A stretch of DNA of 64,000 bases. Origin: Mycolicibacterium chitae. Its GTDB lineage: Bacteria; Actinomycetota; Actinomycetes; Mycobacteriales; Mycobacteriaceae. Location: assembly GCF_900637205.1 (NCBI RefSeq), contig NZ_LR134355.1, forward strand, positions 2,542,001 to 2,606,000, in the 5' to 3' direction. Positions 24,952 through 33,635 of this stretch are shown piece by piece; positions within the stretch are counted from its first letter, which is position 1; each line of letters begins with the position of its first letter. The translations under genes and the position numbers were made by a program. Below the pieces are notes generated by a model. The model was not told the origin of the DNA, ran no database searches, and saw only the letters and a program-made list of their open reading frames with translations.

Positions 24952-27114
24952 TCAGCCAGGACGGCGGTCGGCGGCGGGCTCCAGCTCATAGCGGATCAGG
25001 CGCGAACTATTGGCGACCACCGCGACCGAGGAGGCGTTGTGCAGCACCGCGGCCAGCACCGGCGACAGTGCCCCGGCCGCACCGATCAGCAATCCCAGCG
25101 CGTTGACCGCTATCGACATCGCGTAGTTCTGCTGGATCACCCCGACCGCGCGGCCACCGAGATCGCGCACATCCAGCAGTCGGTGCAGATCGTCCGAGGC
25201 GAGCGCGACGTCGGCGGTCTCCACCGCGACGTCGGTGCCGCCCAGCCCCATTGCGATGCCGATATCGGCCTCGACCAGCGCGGGCGCATCGTTGACACCA
25301 TCCCCGACCATCGCCACGGTATGGCCCTCACCGCGCAGCCGTCGCACCGCCGCCAGCTTGTCGTCCGGCAGCACCTCGGCCTGCCATTCGGTGATCCCGA
25401 GTTGTTCGGCCACCACCGCCGCGGCGTCGGGGTGATCGCCGGTCAACATCACGATGCGGCGAACACCGTTGGCGCGCAACCGGTCCAGCACATCGGCGGC
25501 TTCGGGACGAATCTCGTCACGCAGGCTGATCAGCCCCACCAACTTGCCGTCGACCGCCAACAGCAGCGGCGTCTCGGACTGCTTGCGAAGCTTTTCCACC
25601 CACTCGGCGGCTTTCTTGGTGACCCGCACCTTTTCCTGTTTCAGCAGCGACGGGCTGCCCAGCAACAGGGTGCGGCCATCGGCCCAGGTCCGCATGCCGA
25701 GCCCGACGAGTACCTCACACTCCTCGTGCGGCGGGATCTCGATGTGCCGTTCCTGGGTCGACCGGATCACGGCTTCGGCGAGCGGATGCCGGGAGTGGAT
25801 CTCCGAGCTGGCCGCATAGGCGAGCACCTGTTCGGGGTCCCAATCCTTGTGGAAGGCAACCAGGTTGGTGACCACCGGACGACCCACGGTCAGCGTCCCG
25901 GTCTTGTCGAACACCACCGCGTCGACCCGGCCCGCTTCTTCCAGATGCGAACCACCCTTGATCAGGATGCCGCGGCGTGCGCCGTTGCCGATGGCCGCGC
26001 TGATCGCAGTCGGGGTGGAAAGGCCCACCGCACACGGGCAGGCCACCAGCAACATGGTCATCGCTCGGCGCACGTCGCGGGTGACGAGCAATGTAGCCGC
26101 CGACAACAGGAACGAGGACGGGACGAAGCGCCGCGAGAAGTTCTCACCGACCGTCTGGATCGGGGCCCGGTGCTGCTGAGCCTCCTCGACCCGGGAGATG
26201 ATCCGGCCGATGGTGGTTTCGTTGCCGACGGCCTCGGCCCGCACCACCAGCCGCCCGCGCACCACCACTGATCCGGCGAAGACGCGGGCCTCGGCCGCCA
26301 CGGCAACCGGCAGATTCTCCCCGGTGATCGCCGACTGGTCGATGATGGCCTCACCGTCGACCACCACGCCGTCCACGGGCAGCGCGACCTGGTCATGGAT
26401 CACCACCTCGTCACCGATCCGGAGCTCGGCGGTGGCGATCTCCACCTCGGCACCGTCGGGCAACCGCACCCACGCGGTGTCCTGATTGCCCTGCAGCAGC
26501 TTCGCGATCGCGCGGCGGGTCCGGCGTAGCGTCAGATCCTGCAGGTACTCGCCGATGTTCAACAGCCACAGCACCGTCAACGCGACGACGTTCTCGCGCA
26601 GCACCAGGCTGGCGATGGTGGCCGCACTGACCAGCACATCGGTGCCTGCAGACCGGTTACCGCGCAGGGTGCGCAGCGCGCCGCGCAGGAAGGGATACCC
26701 GGTGAAGATGGTGACGCCGGTGGCCGCCAGCCGGCTGGTCGGCCCCAGCAGGGGTGGCCGCCGGAAAGCGTAGCGGCGCAGGCCCAGCAGCACCAGCGCG
26801 GTGCCGCCGACCGCCATGCGCAGCACGTCGGCATTGGTCACGTCGGCCGAGCGCGGGGCCCGGGCCAGCACTAGCTCACGGGCAACCTCCGCGGCCGTCT
26901 CGATCGCGGCGAGCACGGCGTCCTTGTCGCAGCGTTTGGGCGAATACCAGACGACGATGGACGCCGTCCGCGGATAGGCCTGCACCGCCCGCACCCCGGG
27001 CACCAGTTCCACGGCGTCCTCGATGGCTACTGCGCGCGGCGAGTCGTTACGAAACCACGGTGCTTCCAGACGGATTCGGCCCGCGGCGTCCGACAGTACG
27101 GTGAGGGCCACCAT
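24952..27114 (-). CDS. ctpC: P1B-type metal-exporting ATPase CtpC
   Basis: A 720-residue protein, collinear with M. tuberculosis CtpC as remembered. It shows a short N-terminal domain starting VALTVLSDAAGRIRLE, the transmembrane metal motif ACPCAVGLSTPT, the phosphorylation site DKTGTLTV, the HP locus (SRHPLAEAV) and GDGVNDAP. CtpC exports zinc (and has been assigned manganese metallation). It lies 4 bp downstream of a PacL1-like gene, as in M. tuberculosis. Its position within a zinc-uptake island is unusual. Confidence 0.95.
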   Translation of the reverse strand: MVALTVLSDAAGRIRLEAPWFRNDSPRAVAIEDAVELVPGVRAVQAYPRTASIVVWYSPKRCDKDAVLAAIETAAEVARELVLARAPRSADVTNADVLRMAVGGTALVLLGLRRYAFRRPPLLGPTSRLAATGVTIFTGYPFLRGALRTLRGNRSAGTDVLVSAATIASLVLRENVVALTVLWLLNIGEYLQDLTLRRTRRAIAKLLQGNQDTAWVRLPDGAEVEIATAELRIGDEVVIHDQVALPVDGVVVDGEAIIDQSAITGENLPVAVAAEARVFAGSVVVRGRLVVRAEAVGNETTIGRIISRVEEAQQHRAPIQTVGENFSRRFVPSSFLLSAATLLVTRDVRRAMTMLLVACPCAVGLSTPTAISAAIGNGARRGILIKGGSHLEEAGRVDAVVFDKTGTLTVGRPVVTNLVAFHKDWDPEQVLAYAASSEIHSRHPLAEAVIRSTQERHIEIPPHEECEVLVGLGMRTWADGRTLLLGSPSLLKQEKVRVTKKAAEWVEKLRKQSETPLLLAVDGKLVGLISLRDEIRPEAADVLDRLRANGVRRIVMLTGDHPDAAAVVAEQLGITEWQAEVLPDDKLAAVRRLRGEGHTVAMVGDGVNDAPALVEADIGIAMGLGGTDVAVETADVALASDDLHRLLDVRDLGGRAVGVIQQNYAMSIAVNALGLLIGAAGALSPVLAAVLHNASSVAVVANSSRLIRYELEPAADRRPG

Positions 27115-27118
27115 TGAG

Positions 27119-27397
27119 TCAGTGATCGTGGGCGTGGTCGATTACGGCGGGCGGCGGGACCTCCTCACCGATGCGCTCCCGCGCCTCGGCCATCACGTCG
27201 GCGACCTTCAACCGCGCCGATTCCGCGCCTTCTTCGGCCTTGCGCACCCCGCGCAGCGCCCACGCCGTCGCCGTCACCGACGCCTCTCTGACCGGGGCCT
27301 TGACGACCACTTTCTTGACCCCTTGATAAGCCGCGGCACCCACGGCGCCGGTGACGACGGTGGACGCCGCCTTGGCAAGAAACGCATGCAATACCAT
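27119..27397 (-). CDS. pacL1: PacL1-like metallochaperone (DUF1490)
   Basis: A 92-residue protein. The N-terminal hydrophobic helix (FLAKAASTVVTGAVGAAAY) and a charged amphipathic helical region lead to a C-terminal metal-binding tail, VIDHAHDH, comparable to the DLHDHDH tail of M. tuberculosis PacL1. PacL proteins anchor and stabilise CtpC in membrane platforms and bind zinc. It immediately precedes ctpC. Confidence 0.85.
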   Translation of the reverse strand: MVLHAFLAKAASTVVTGAVGAAAYQGVKKVVVKAPVREASVTATAWALRGVRKAEEGAESARLKVADVMAEARERIGEEVPPPAVIDHAHDH

Positions 27398-27520
27398 TAC
27401 TCCACCCTAGTTGTGTCGGCCGTTCGATTCACGGCTAACGTGGTTGCCGGTACACGGCATCGTGACGGTCGAGTTGACCCACCGCGGCCGCTGTCGGACT
27501 TCATCTCGGAGAACGGCGGA

Positions 27521-27775
27521 CTACGAACTCGCGTACGGCAGCAGCGCCATCTCCCGTGCGTTCTTGATGGCCATCGCGACCTGACGCTGCTGCTGCGGGG
27601 TGAGGCCCGTGACCCGCCGCGACCTGATCTTGCCGCGGTCGGAGATGAAGGTACGCAGGATGGCGACATCCTTGTAGTCGACCTCGGTGATGTTCAACGC
27701 CTTGAACTTGTTCACCTTGGGCCGTTTGACCTCCACCGGCGCTGGGCGCCGCTTCTTGGCCGGGCTGCCCGCCAT
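27521..27775 (-). CDS. rpsR2: Zinc-independent 30S ribosomal protein S18
   Basis: An 84-residue S18: [63 protein letters not shown]. It has no Cys (C-minus form). Its ATG overlaps the S14 stop by one base. It is the last gene of the cluster. C-minus paralogues replace the zinc-containing forms under zinc starvation, freeing zinc. Confidence 0.95.
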   Translation of the reverse strand: MAGSPAKKRRPAPVEVKRPKVNKFKALNITEVDYKDVAILRTFISDRGKIRSRRVTGLTPQQQRQVAMAIKNAREMALLPYASS

Positions 27776-28080
27776 CACCAACTCGCTTTCCGCAGACCGG
27801 GTAGCTCGCCGCGGTGCGCCATTTCGCGTACCCGTACCCGCGACAGCCCGAACTTGCGCAGATGACCGCGCGGACGGCCGTCCACCGAATCGCGGTTGCG
27901 AAGCCGAACCGGACTGGCATCGCGCGGCAGCCGCTGCAGCGCGGCCTGCGCCGCGGCGCGTTGTTCCGTTGTGCTGGAGGGCTTTCGGATGATATCTTTC
28001 AGTTCGGCACGGCGCTCGGCATACCGCTCGACCAGCTGCCGCCGCCGCTGATTGGCGACGATCTTGGATACCTTGGCCAT
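27775..28080 (-). CDS. rpsN2: Zinc-independent 30S ribosomal protein S14
   Basis: A 101-residue long-form S14 ([24 protein letters not shown] to [10 protein letters not shown]). It lacks the CxxC...CxxC zinc ribbon of the short form. [31 protein letters not shown] is the conserved S14 core. Its stop overlaps the rpsR2 start and its own start overlaps the rpmG2 stop, so the three are translationally coupled. Confidence 0.95.
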   Translation of the reverse strand: MAKVSKIVANQRRRQLVERYAERRAELKDIIRKPSSTTEQRAAAQAALQRLPRDASPVRLRNRDSVDGRPRGHLRKFGLSRVRVREMAHRGELPGLRKASW

Positions 28081-28247
28081 CAGCGCTCCTCGCGAAAGTC
28101 GACGTGCTTACGGACGACCGGGTCGTACTTGCGCAGCACGAGCCGGTCCGGGTCATTGCGCCGGTTCTTACGGGTGACGTAGGTGTATCCGGTTCCCGCA
28201 GTGGATTTCAGCCGCACCACCGGACGGATGTCGGTGCTCTTGGCCAT
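28080..28247 (-). CDS. rpmG2: Zinc-independent 50S ribosomal protein L33
   Basis: A 55-residue C-minus L33: [44 protein letters not shown] with no Cys. The start at 28247 (MAKSTDIRP) has an AGGGAG-type ribosome site upstream. It is first in the operon, just below a Zur-like box. The L28 gene rpmB2, which usually leads this operon in mycobacteria, is absent here. Confidence 0.93.
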   Translation of the reverse strand: MAKSTDIRPVVRLKSTAGTGYTYVTRKNRRNDPDRLVLRKYDPVVRKHVDFREER

Positions 28248-28271
28248 CAGCTCCCTTTCGTGCGTTGCCGC

Positions 28272-28292
28272 TAATGAAAATCGTTTTCGACA
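28272..28292. promoter_or_regulatory. Zur-like box upstream of rpmG2-rpsN2-rpsR2
   Basis: TAATGAAAATCGTTTTCGACA is a near-perfect Zur-type palindrome 25 bp upstream of rpmG2. Zur-zinc would repress the alternative ribosomal proteins and release them under zinc starvation. Confidence 0.75.
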
Positions 28293-28324
28293 AGAGGACG
28301 GCAACACGGTAGCGTATGGAGCAG

Positions 28325-28346
28325 TTAATGACAATCGTTACCAATA
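28325..28346. promoter_or_regulatory. Second Zur-like box, facing the CobW remnant
   Basis: The core AATGACAATCGTTACCAAT has Zur-type symmetry and lies 16 bp upstream of the CobW-like ATG on the plus strand. Together with 28272-28292 it forms a back-to-back pair serving divergent promoters, although the plus-strand gene is now destroyed. Confidence 0.65.
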
Positions 28347-28359
28347 AGGGTGTGATGGT

Positions 28360-28398
28360 ATGCGGACGCCCGTAGTGCTGATAGCCGGTCAGGACCCG
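28360..28398 (+). pseudogene. Start of a CobW/GTPase (Rv0106-like) gene, rest deleted
   Basis: MRTPVVLIAGQD matches the opening of the mycobacterial Zur-regulated CobW-domain GTPase Rv0106 (MRTPVILVAGQD, from memory). It is in the expected place, divergent from C-minus ribosomal genes with a Zur box. After about 12 codons the similarity stops and the sequence becomes LLM oxidoreductase debris. A deletion therefore removed nearly the whole gene. Confidence 0.55.
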
Positions 28399-28723
28399 CG
28401 ACGAACCGTTTGGGCGGTACCGCAACGACTTTCGCCCCGCACCAACCGTGCCGAACTCCACCTGGCGATGAGCCTCGAGACCGGCCGCGGCTACGCGCTG
28501 ACCCATGCGCCGCCGGCGCATCGTCGGCGAGCACGCCAAGACAGTAATCATCGGCACCGAGGATCAGGGCGGCGAGCGCCTCGAGGAACTCATCGCAAGG
28601 ACCGGGGCCGATGAGGTCATGAGCACGGCCTTCACCTTCGACACCGCCGCTCCCGACGAATCCGATGCCCGGAAGCCACGGCTGCTCGGCATCGAAGCAG
28701 GACCTCCTGCGACGGGATACTAG
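28399..28723 (+). pseudogene. LLM-class oxidoreductase remnant
   Basis: In one frame two pieces remain: EPFGRYRNDFRPAPTVPN (a mid-protein LLM-type stretch) and, after stops, RRIVGEHAKTVIIGTEDQ then GGERLEELIARTGADEVMSTAFTFD, a typical luciferase-like C-terminus. The internal part is missing. The last open frame (28505-28723) has a Met but no independent domain. Confidence 0.55.
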
Positions 28724-28811
28724 CTGATCAGGCGGCTAAGCTAGCATCGCCAGAACGCGCGGCGCACCCGGCGAAGGTGTCGGATGGATGCGTCCTTGAA
28801 GGGAGCGAACC

Positions 28812-29669
28812 TTGGAAACGGCCGTAGGAGTCATCGGTGGCGGCATCATGGGATGTGGCATCGCGGAAGTAGCTGCTCGCAGTGGCTGCAATGTTGTGCT
28901 CCGCGAAGTCAATCAAGAGTTGGTCCAGGCGGCCGAGCGCAAGCTGGAGGTGTCCCTGGGTACTGCGGTACGCAAGGCGAAGCTCAGCCAGACCGAGTGC
29001 GACGAGATCCGGGGACGCATCCGCTTCACCGACAGCATGGCCGAGATGGCGGATCGGGATCTGGTGGTGGAGGCGGTGATCGAGAGCTTGCCGGTGAAGA
29101 CCGAGATCTTCGGGCAGCTCGGCAAGATCGCCCGACCCGATGCGCTCCTCGCAACCAATACATCGTCCATTCCGATCATGCAGGTGGCTGCAGCCACGGA
29201 GCGACCCGAACGCGTTGTTGGCCTACATTTCTTCAACCCGGCGCCGGTGATGCCGTTGGTGGAGATCATCGCGTGCGAGGTCACCTCGGACGAAACACTG
29301 AGACGAGCACGTGAATTCGCTGCCGACCAGCTCGGCAAGACCACGATCAGGGCAAAGGACCGGGCAGGTTTTGTCGTCAACGCACTGCTGATCCCCTATC
29401 TGTTGTCGGCGATTCGCATGGCTGAGGCGGGTCTGGCGAGCGTTGAGGACATCGACCAGGGAATGGTCGGTGGCTGCGGCCACCCGATGGGTCCGCTGGC
29501 ATTGACGGACCTGATCGGACTCGACACCACGATGGCGGTCGCGGAGTCGATGTATGCCGAAACCAAAGAGCGGCTCTACGCTCCCCCAGCGCTGCTGATG
29601 CGCAAGGTGGAGGCCGGCGAACTCGGCCGAAAGTCCGGTCGGGGGTTCTTCACCTACCCCAAGAAGTAG
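28812..29669 (+). CDS. fadB2: 3-hydroxybutyryl-CoA dehydrogenase
   Basis: This 285-residue protein has the Rossmann motif VGVIGGGIMGCGIA, the Ser-containing LLATNTSSIP, the catalytic His in VVGLHFFNPAPVMPLVEII, and the C-terminal domain with AGFVVNALLIPYLLSAIRMAE and GHPMGPLALTDLIGLD. It oxidises or reduces (S)-3-hydroxyacyl-CoA with NAD(P). It uses a TTG start preceded by GAAGGGAG. It could supply precursors for the PHA synthase at 18.1 kb. Confidence 0.93.
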   Translation: METAVGVIGGGIMGCGIAEVAARSGCNVVLREVNQELVQAAERKLEVSLGTAVRKAKLSQTECDEIRGRIRFTDSMAEMADRDLVVEAVIESLPVKTEIFGQLGKIARPDALLATNTSSIPIMQVAAATERPERVVGLHFFNPAPVMPLVEIIACEVTSDETLRRAREFAADQLGKTTIRAKDRAGFVVNALLIPYLLSAIRMAEAGLASVEDIDQGMVGGCGHPMGPLALTDLIGLDTTMAVAESMYAETKERLYAPPALLMRKVEAGELGRKSGRGFFTYPKK

Positions 29670-29776
29670 CCCGAGTCGCTGACCGCTGACCGGTCGCCCG
29701 ATTCCGGACCTTCACGCGGGCCCGAGTCGGTAGCATTGTCGACACCGTCCGGGTGAGCCCAGTTCCGAGGGCAGAC

Positions 29777-30247
29777 ATGAGAACGAAGCGCAGGATCGTC
29801 GCCGTCTCCTCGATGTGCCCCGCCGTTTTCCTCGTCGTCGGCGCCCTGGCCGGCTCCCCCGCCCATGCCGATGAGGCGCTGCTGCAGGGCGTCAACGGGT
29901 TGCGCCCGGGGTGCCCGCCGATCGTTGCCGATCCGCGGTTGAGCGCCGCGGCGCAGCGACACGCCAACGACATGTTGGCGACGGGGGTGGGCGGTCACGC
30001 CGGTTCGGACGGTTCTTCGCCGCGCGCCCGGATCACCGCCGCAGGCTACACCGCACCGGGATCCACCGGCGAGATCGTTTTCTGGGGCACCGGGGCGGCC
30101 GCCAACTCGGCCTCGGCTCTCGACTGGTGGATGAACAGCCCGCCGCACCGCGCACTGATCGTCAACTGTGCGTTCACCGCTGCCGGTGTCGCCACCGCCC
30201 GCAACGGCACCAAGCTGACCGCCGTCGTGGAGTTCGGGACGGGATAG
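29777..30247 (+). CDS. Secreted CAP (SCP/PR-1) domain protein
   Basis: A roughly 156-residue protein with a signal peptide (KRRIVAVSSMCPAVFLVVGALAGSPAHA) and a compact CAP domain: VNGLRPGCPPIVADPRLSAAAQRHANDMLATG, then GHAG, TGEIVFWG and WWMNSPPHRALIVNC. These are the conserved CAP His/Glu positions. Start at 29777 (MRTKRR); an upstream in-frame start at 29753 is possible. Such proteins are common in mycobacterial secretomes; function unknown. Confidence 0.85.
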   Translation: MRTKRRIVAVSSMCPAVFLVVGALAGSPAHADEALLQGVNGLRPGCPPIVADPRLSAAAQRHANDMLATGVGGHAGSDGSSPRARITAAGYTAPGSTGEIVFWGTGAAANSASALDWWMNSPPHRALIVNCAFTAAGVATARNGTKLTAVVEFGTG

Positions 30248-30251
30248 CCGC

Positions 30252-30740
30252 TCACCTCCGGCAGTTGAGCCACCAGATGTGGGTGGACAGCACGGTGGCG
30301 AACGCGCACCACGCCGGATACGCCGCCAGCGGCCCCCCGCGCACGCCACGGGTCTGCACCGCGCGCCGCGTCAGGTCGAGGCTGCTGGCGGTCAGCGCCC
30401 CGGCGGTCAACGCCGCCAACCCGGGGCGGTGCCGGTTGAAGAACACCCAGGACCAGCCCGCGTTGAGCACCAGATTGAGTCCCAGCGCGGCACTGTACGA
30501 GCGTGCGGCCTGTTCTTCGCCGGTGTCGGCCAGGTGGTCGATGGTGTCGGTGGAGACCAGCGCGAGGTCGGTGTAGAGGAGCGGCCAGACGATGGGGAAC
30601 ACCTTCGGGGGCGGCTGATAGCTCGGCTTACGCAGCCGCGCGTACCACGGGGAGTTCACGTCGCGACTGGTGGCCGCGCCGCCCACGATCGCCGTCGCTC
30701 CCACCGCCGCCGCGGTCGCGCCAAGGGTCTTGATCCGCAT
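30252..30740 (-). CDS. TspO/MBR family protein
   Basis: A 162-residue membrane protein with the TspO/MBR pattern: WYARLRKPSYQPPPKVFPIVWPLLY, ALGLNLVLNAGWSWVFFNRHRPGLAAL and a C-terminal AYPAWCAFATVLSTHIWWLN. TspO proteins bind porphyrins and sterol-like ligands. It is convergent with the CAP gene, only 4 bp apart. Confidence 0.85.
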   Translation of the reverse strand: MRIKTLGATAAAVGATAIVGGAATSRDVNSPWYARLRKPSYQPPPKVFPIVWPLLYTDLALVSTDTIDHLADTGEEQAARSYSAALGLNLVLNAGWSWVFFNRHRPGLAALTAGALTASSLDLTRRAVQTRGVRGGPLAAYPAWCAFATVLSTHIWWLNCRR

Positions 30741-30894
30741 AACCTGCTGCTCCTGTCGTTGTCCGGCCCCCGCCGGTGAACTACTCCCCTCGGTACGTAT
30801 TCGGAGCTACCCGGTCGGTGGATGGTTCAAAAGTGGCCATCTCCAAAAGTGCCTATGGTGGGAGTGGAGACGGGAAACCGGAGAAGGAGTGACT

Positions 30895-32019
30895 GTGCTT
30901 CGTTATCAATTGCCCAGCGTCGCCGATCTGATCGAACTCGGCCGCCAACATCAGAATGCGATCACGGTCTACGCCCAGACGGCGCCCGGACCCGATCATC
31001 GAGAGAACGCGTTGGTGACGGCCAAGAGCGCCGTCGACCGAGCGCTGCGGACCGTGCGGGAGTCCGGCGCCAAGCATGCAGTGGAGGATCAGTTGCGGGA
31101 GCGCTGGGCCGAGATCGCGGATTCGGAGCTGTGGCGCAGCCTTTCCCGCTCGCTGGCGATCTTCATCGCCGAGGACCAGCACCAGGTGTACGTGCTGCCC
31201 AACGCCCTCGAGACCCAGCTGCAGGTCGGCCAGTACTTCGACATCGGGCAATTGGTGCGGGCGGTGACCACGCCGCAGGAGGCCTACGCGCTGACGCTGT
31301 CGGCCGACGGCTGGAATCTGTGGCACGCGACCCCGTCGAGCCGGGCCGCGGAACTGCCGCTGAGCGAGGAGTACGCCGCCGACGCCGCCGAGGCCACCAA
31401 CCGCACCACCATCCGGGGCCGCCAGCAGGTCGGCCGGCTGGTCGGCGACGAGGGCAAGAAGACGCTGCTGCAGACCTATGCCAAACGCGTCGCCGACGCG
31501 GTGGAATCCGAACTCGGACAGGTCGATCCGGACCGCAAACTGCCGCTCTACCTGTTCGCCACCGACCCGCTGCTCGACTTCTATCGCAACATCGACGGCA
31601 AGCACCGTCTGGTCGCCGTGCCCGGCGCGCCCGACGATCTCCGGCCCGACCAGATCGACACCGCGATCCGGGGATCGTTGCCGAAGCTCAACAGCGAGTT
31701 CGTCAATACCCGACTCGGGGAGATCGCGGACACGGTGAGCCGCGGGTTGGTGGCCACCGACATCGGCGACATCGCCCGCGCGGCGGCCTCCGGCGCGGTC
31801 TCGACGCTGGTGTACGACTTCACCGTCGACGTCCTCGGACTCCTCGACGACACCACGGGCGAGGTGAGCTACACCCCCGACGGCTATGACCTGCTGTCCC
31901 GGATCGCCGTGACCGTGCTGGACAAGGGCGGGCAGGCCATCGCAGTCCGCAGCGACGAGGTCACGTCGTCGATCTGGACCGGTACCGCCGTGGCGGAGTT
32001 GCGATTCCCGCTGAGCTGA
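30895..32019 (+). CDS. baeRF11-domain protein (archaeal/bacterial release-factor family)
   Basis: About 374 residues. The pattern YQLPSVADLIELGRQHQNAITVYAQTAPGPDHRENALVTAKSAVD, then FIAEDQHQVYVLPNALE, PQEAYALTLSADGWNLWHATPSS and KLPLYLFATDPLLDFYRNI, matches bacterial eRF1-like baeRF proteins. The GTG at 30895 is preceded by AAGGAG at 5 nt. The family is predicted to act on ribosomes or peptidyl-tRNA under stress. Confidence 0.75.
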   Translation: MLRYQLPSVADLIELGRQHQNAITVYAQTAPGPDHRENALVTAKSAVDRALRTVRESGAKHAVEDQLRERWAEIADSELWRSLSRSLAIFIAEDQHQVYVLPNALETQLQVGQYFDIGQLVRAVTTPQEAYALTLSADGWNLWHATPSSRAAELPLSEEYAADAAEATNRTTIRGRQQVGRLVGDEGKKTLLQTYAKRVADAVESELGQVDPDRKLPLYLFATDPLLDFYRNIDGKHRLVAVPGAPDDLRPDQIDTAIRGSLPKLNSEFVNTRLGEIADTVSRGLVATDIGDIARAAASGAVSTLVYDFTVDVLGLLDDTTGEVSYTPDGYDLLSRIAVTVLDKGGQAIAVRSDEVTSSIWTGTAVAELRFPLS

Positions 32020-32031
32020 CGGCGGTTTCAC

Positions 32032-33021
32032 TCACCGACCGCTGCGCGCGACGTGGAACTCGGCGGCGCGCCGGATGGACTGTTCGGTGGGCGTGGGCCG
32101 CCACCCCAGTTCCCGGGTGGCCTTGCCGTGGTCGGCCGGTGAGGTCAGTCGCATGAGTCGGATGCTGGTACTGGTGATCGGGACCTCGCGACCGGTGAGC
32201 CTCCCGAAGGTCTCCACGACCCGTCCCAGGACGCGCACGGGGGCCATCGGGATGCCGAACCGGGGCGGCGTGGCGCCGACGGCTTCGGCTGCGATGGTGA
32301 GCATTTCACGCTGGGTCATGTAGCGCTCCGAGACGATGTAGCGCTCCCCCACCCGCCCGCGGTCGGCGGCCAGCAGCATCGCCTCGGCCGCGTCGTCGAT
32401 GCCGACCACCTCGGATCCCACACCGCGGATGTAAAACGGCATCTTGCCCAGGGCCGCCAGCTTGACGAAAAGGCCCTGGCGCGGTTGCCAATCCGGTGGC
32501 CCGTACGGGTTGGACACATTGAGGATGACCGCCGGCAGTCCGCGCTCTCTCGCCTGGGATAGCACGAGTTGTTCGGCCTGCCGGCGCGATTCGATGTAGG
32601 AGCCGCCCTGGTCGGCCCAGTTGAACGGGGTGTCCTCGTCGACGGTCTCGCCGTTGCGGCCCACCGCGATGGCGCCGATGGTGCTGAGGAAGACGAAGCG
32701 CTGCAGGTTCGCCTGGGACGCGATGTCCAGCACGCGGCGCAGGCCCTCGACATTGGTACGGAACAGCGGGCGCGGGTCGCGCAGTTCGGCGCGCACGTCG
32801 ACCACGCAGTAATAAACGACGTCGCGGTCCCGCATCGCCGCCGTGACCGCCTCGGCGTCGAAGATGTCGCCGTAGCGGGTCTCCACGTCGAGACCATCGA
32901 TGCCCTTGGTGGAACTGGATTTCCGCAGCAGCACGCGCACGTCGTCGCCACGGGCGACCAGATGGCGGGTGACGCAGGCGCCCACGTTGCCGCTCGCGCC
33001 CATGACCAAAGCTCTGCGCAT
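32032..33021 (-). CDS. NAD(P)-dependent epimerase/dehydratase (extended SDR)
   Basis: A 329-residue extended SDR: GASGNVGACVTRHLVARGD (cofactor loop), RYGDIFD, FVFLSTIGAIAV and YIESRRQAEQL at the place of the usual YxxxK. The active-site Lys is replaced by Arg, an atypical feature. The C-terminal part, GVGSEVVGIDDAAEAMLLAADRG, is normal. The start at 33021 (MRRALVMG) is chosen over an upstream Met. Confidence 0.85.
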   Translation of the reverse strand: MRRALVMGASGNVGACVTRHLVARGDDVRVLLRKSSSTKGIDGLDVETRYGDIFDAEAVTAAMRDRDVVYYCVVDVRAELRDPRPLFRTNVEGLRRVLDIASQANLQRFVFLSTIGAIAVGRNGETVDEDTPFNWADQGGSYIESRRQAEQLVLSQARERGLPAVILNVSNPYGPPDWQPRQGLFVKLAALGKMPFYIRGVGSEVVGIDDAAEAMLLAADRGRVGERYIVSERYMTQREMLTIAAEAVGATPPRFGIPMAPVRVLGRVVETFGRLTGREVPITSTSIRLMRLTSPADHGKATRELGWRPTPTEQSIRRAAEFHVARSGR

Positions 33022-33142
33022 ACTCGTCGACCCCTGTCGTCGGTCCGCCCGCAACCCGCGTCAGGGTACCGTAAGCGCTACAGTAGGCGCGCCGGTTCGG
33101 CGCGGGTAACCCCGCCCTCGGCGGTGATGTCAGGATGGGCGG

Positions 33143-33628
33143 ATGGCGGATCGTGATCGCGACGAACTCGGCAAGGCGCGCAATCTGCGGCCGCGCGACG
33201 AACTCGGCCGCCCGCTGCCCTACGGCGCCGAGGGCGTTCCGCGGATACCGGACGATCTGATCCTGCCGCCCGCCGAGACGCTGACCTACGCCCAGGACCT
33301 GCTGGACCGCGGGCTGGCGTTCAACGCCCACGAGGTCCTCGAGGCGGCCTGGAAGAACGCGCCCGAGGCCGAGCGGCGGATGTGGCAGGCGCTGGCGCAG
33401 TTCGCCGTCGGCATCACCCACATCCAGCGCGGGAATCCCGCGGGCGCCGTCACCGTCCTGCGGCGCGCAACCGGCGGGCTCGAGCAGACCGCGGTGTCCG
33501 ACGCCCACGGCGTGGACGCCGACGGGCTGATCCGGCACGGTCGCGGCCTCATCGAGGATCTGCTGCAGGGCAACGACATTGCCGACGAGCGGCTGCGGCC
33601 GGCTCTGCGGCCGAACTCGACGGCATAG
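33143..33628 (+). CDS. DUF309 domain protein
   Basis: This 161-residue protein has the DUF309 core GLAFNAHEVLEAAWKNAPEAERRMWQALAQFAVGITHIQRGN, with conserved His, Glu and Trp. The N-terminal extension PRDELGRPLPYGAEGV is typical of actinobacterial members. It is followed after 7 nt by an MFS gene and is probably co-transcribed. Function unknown. Confidence 0.85.
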   Translation: MADRDRDELGKARNLRPRDELGRPLPYGAEGVPRIPDDLILPPAETLTYAQDLLDRGLAFNAHEVLEAAWKNAPEAERRMWQALAQFAVGITHIQRGNPAGAVTVLRRATGGLEQTAVSDAHGVDADGLIRHGRGLIEDLLQGNDIADERLRPALRPNSTA

Positions 33629-33635
33629 GAGCGCG

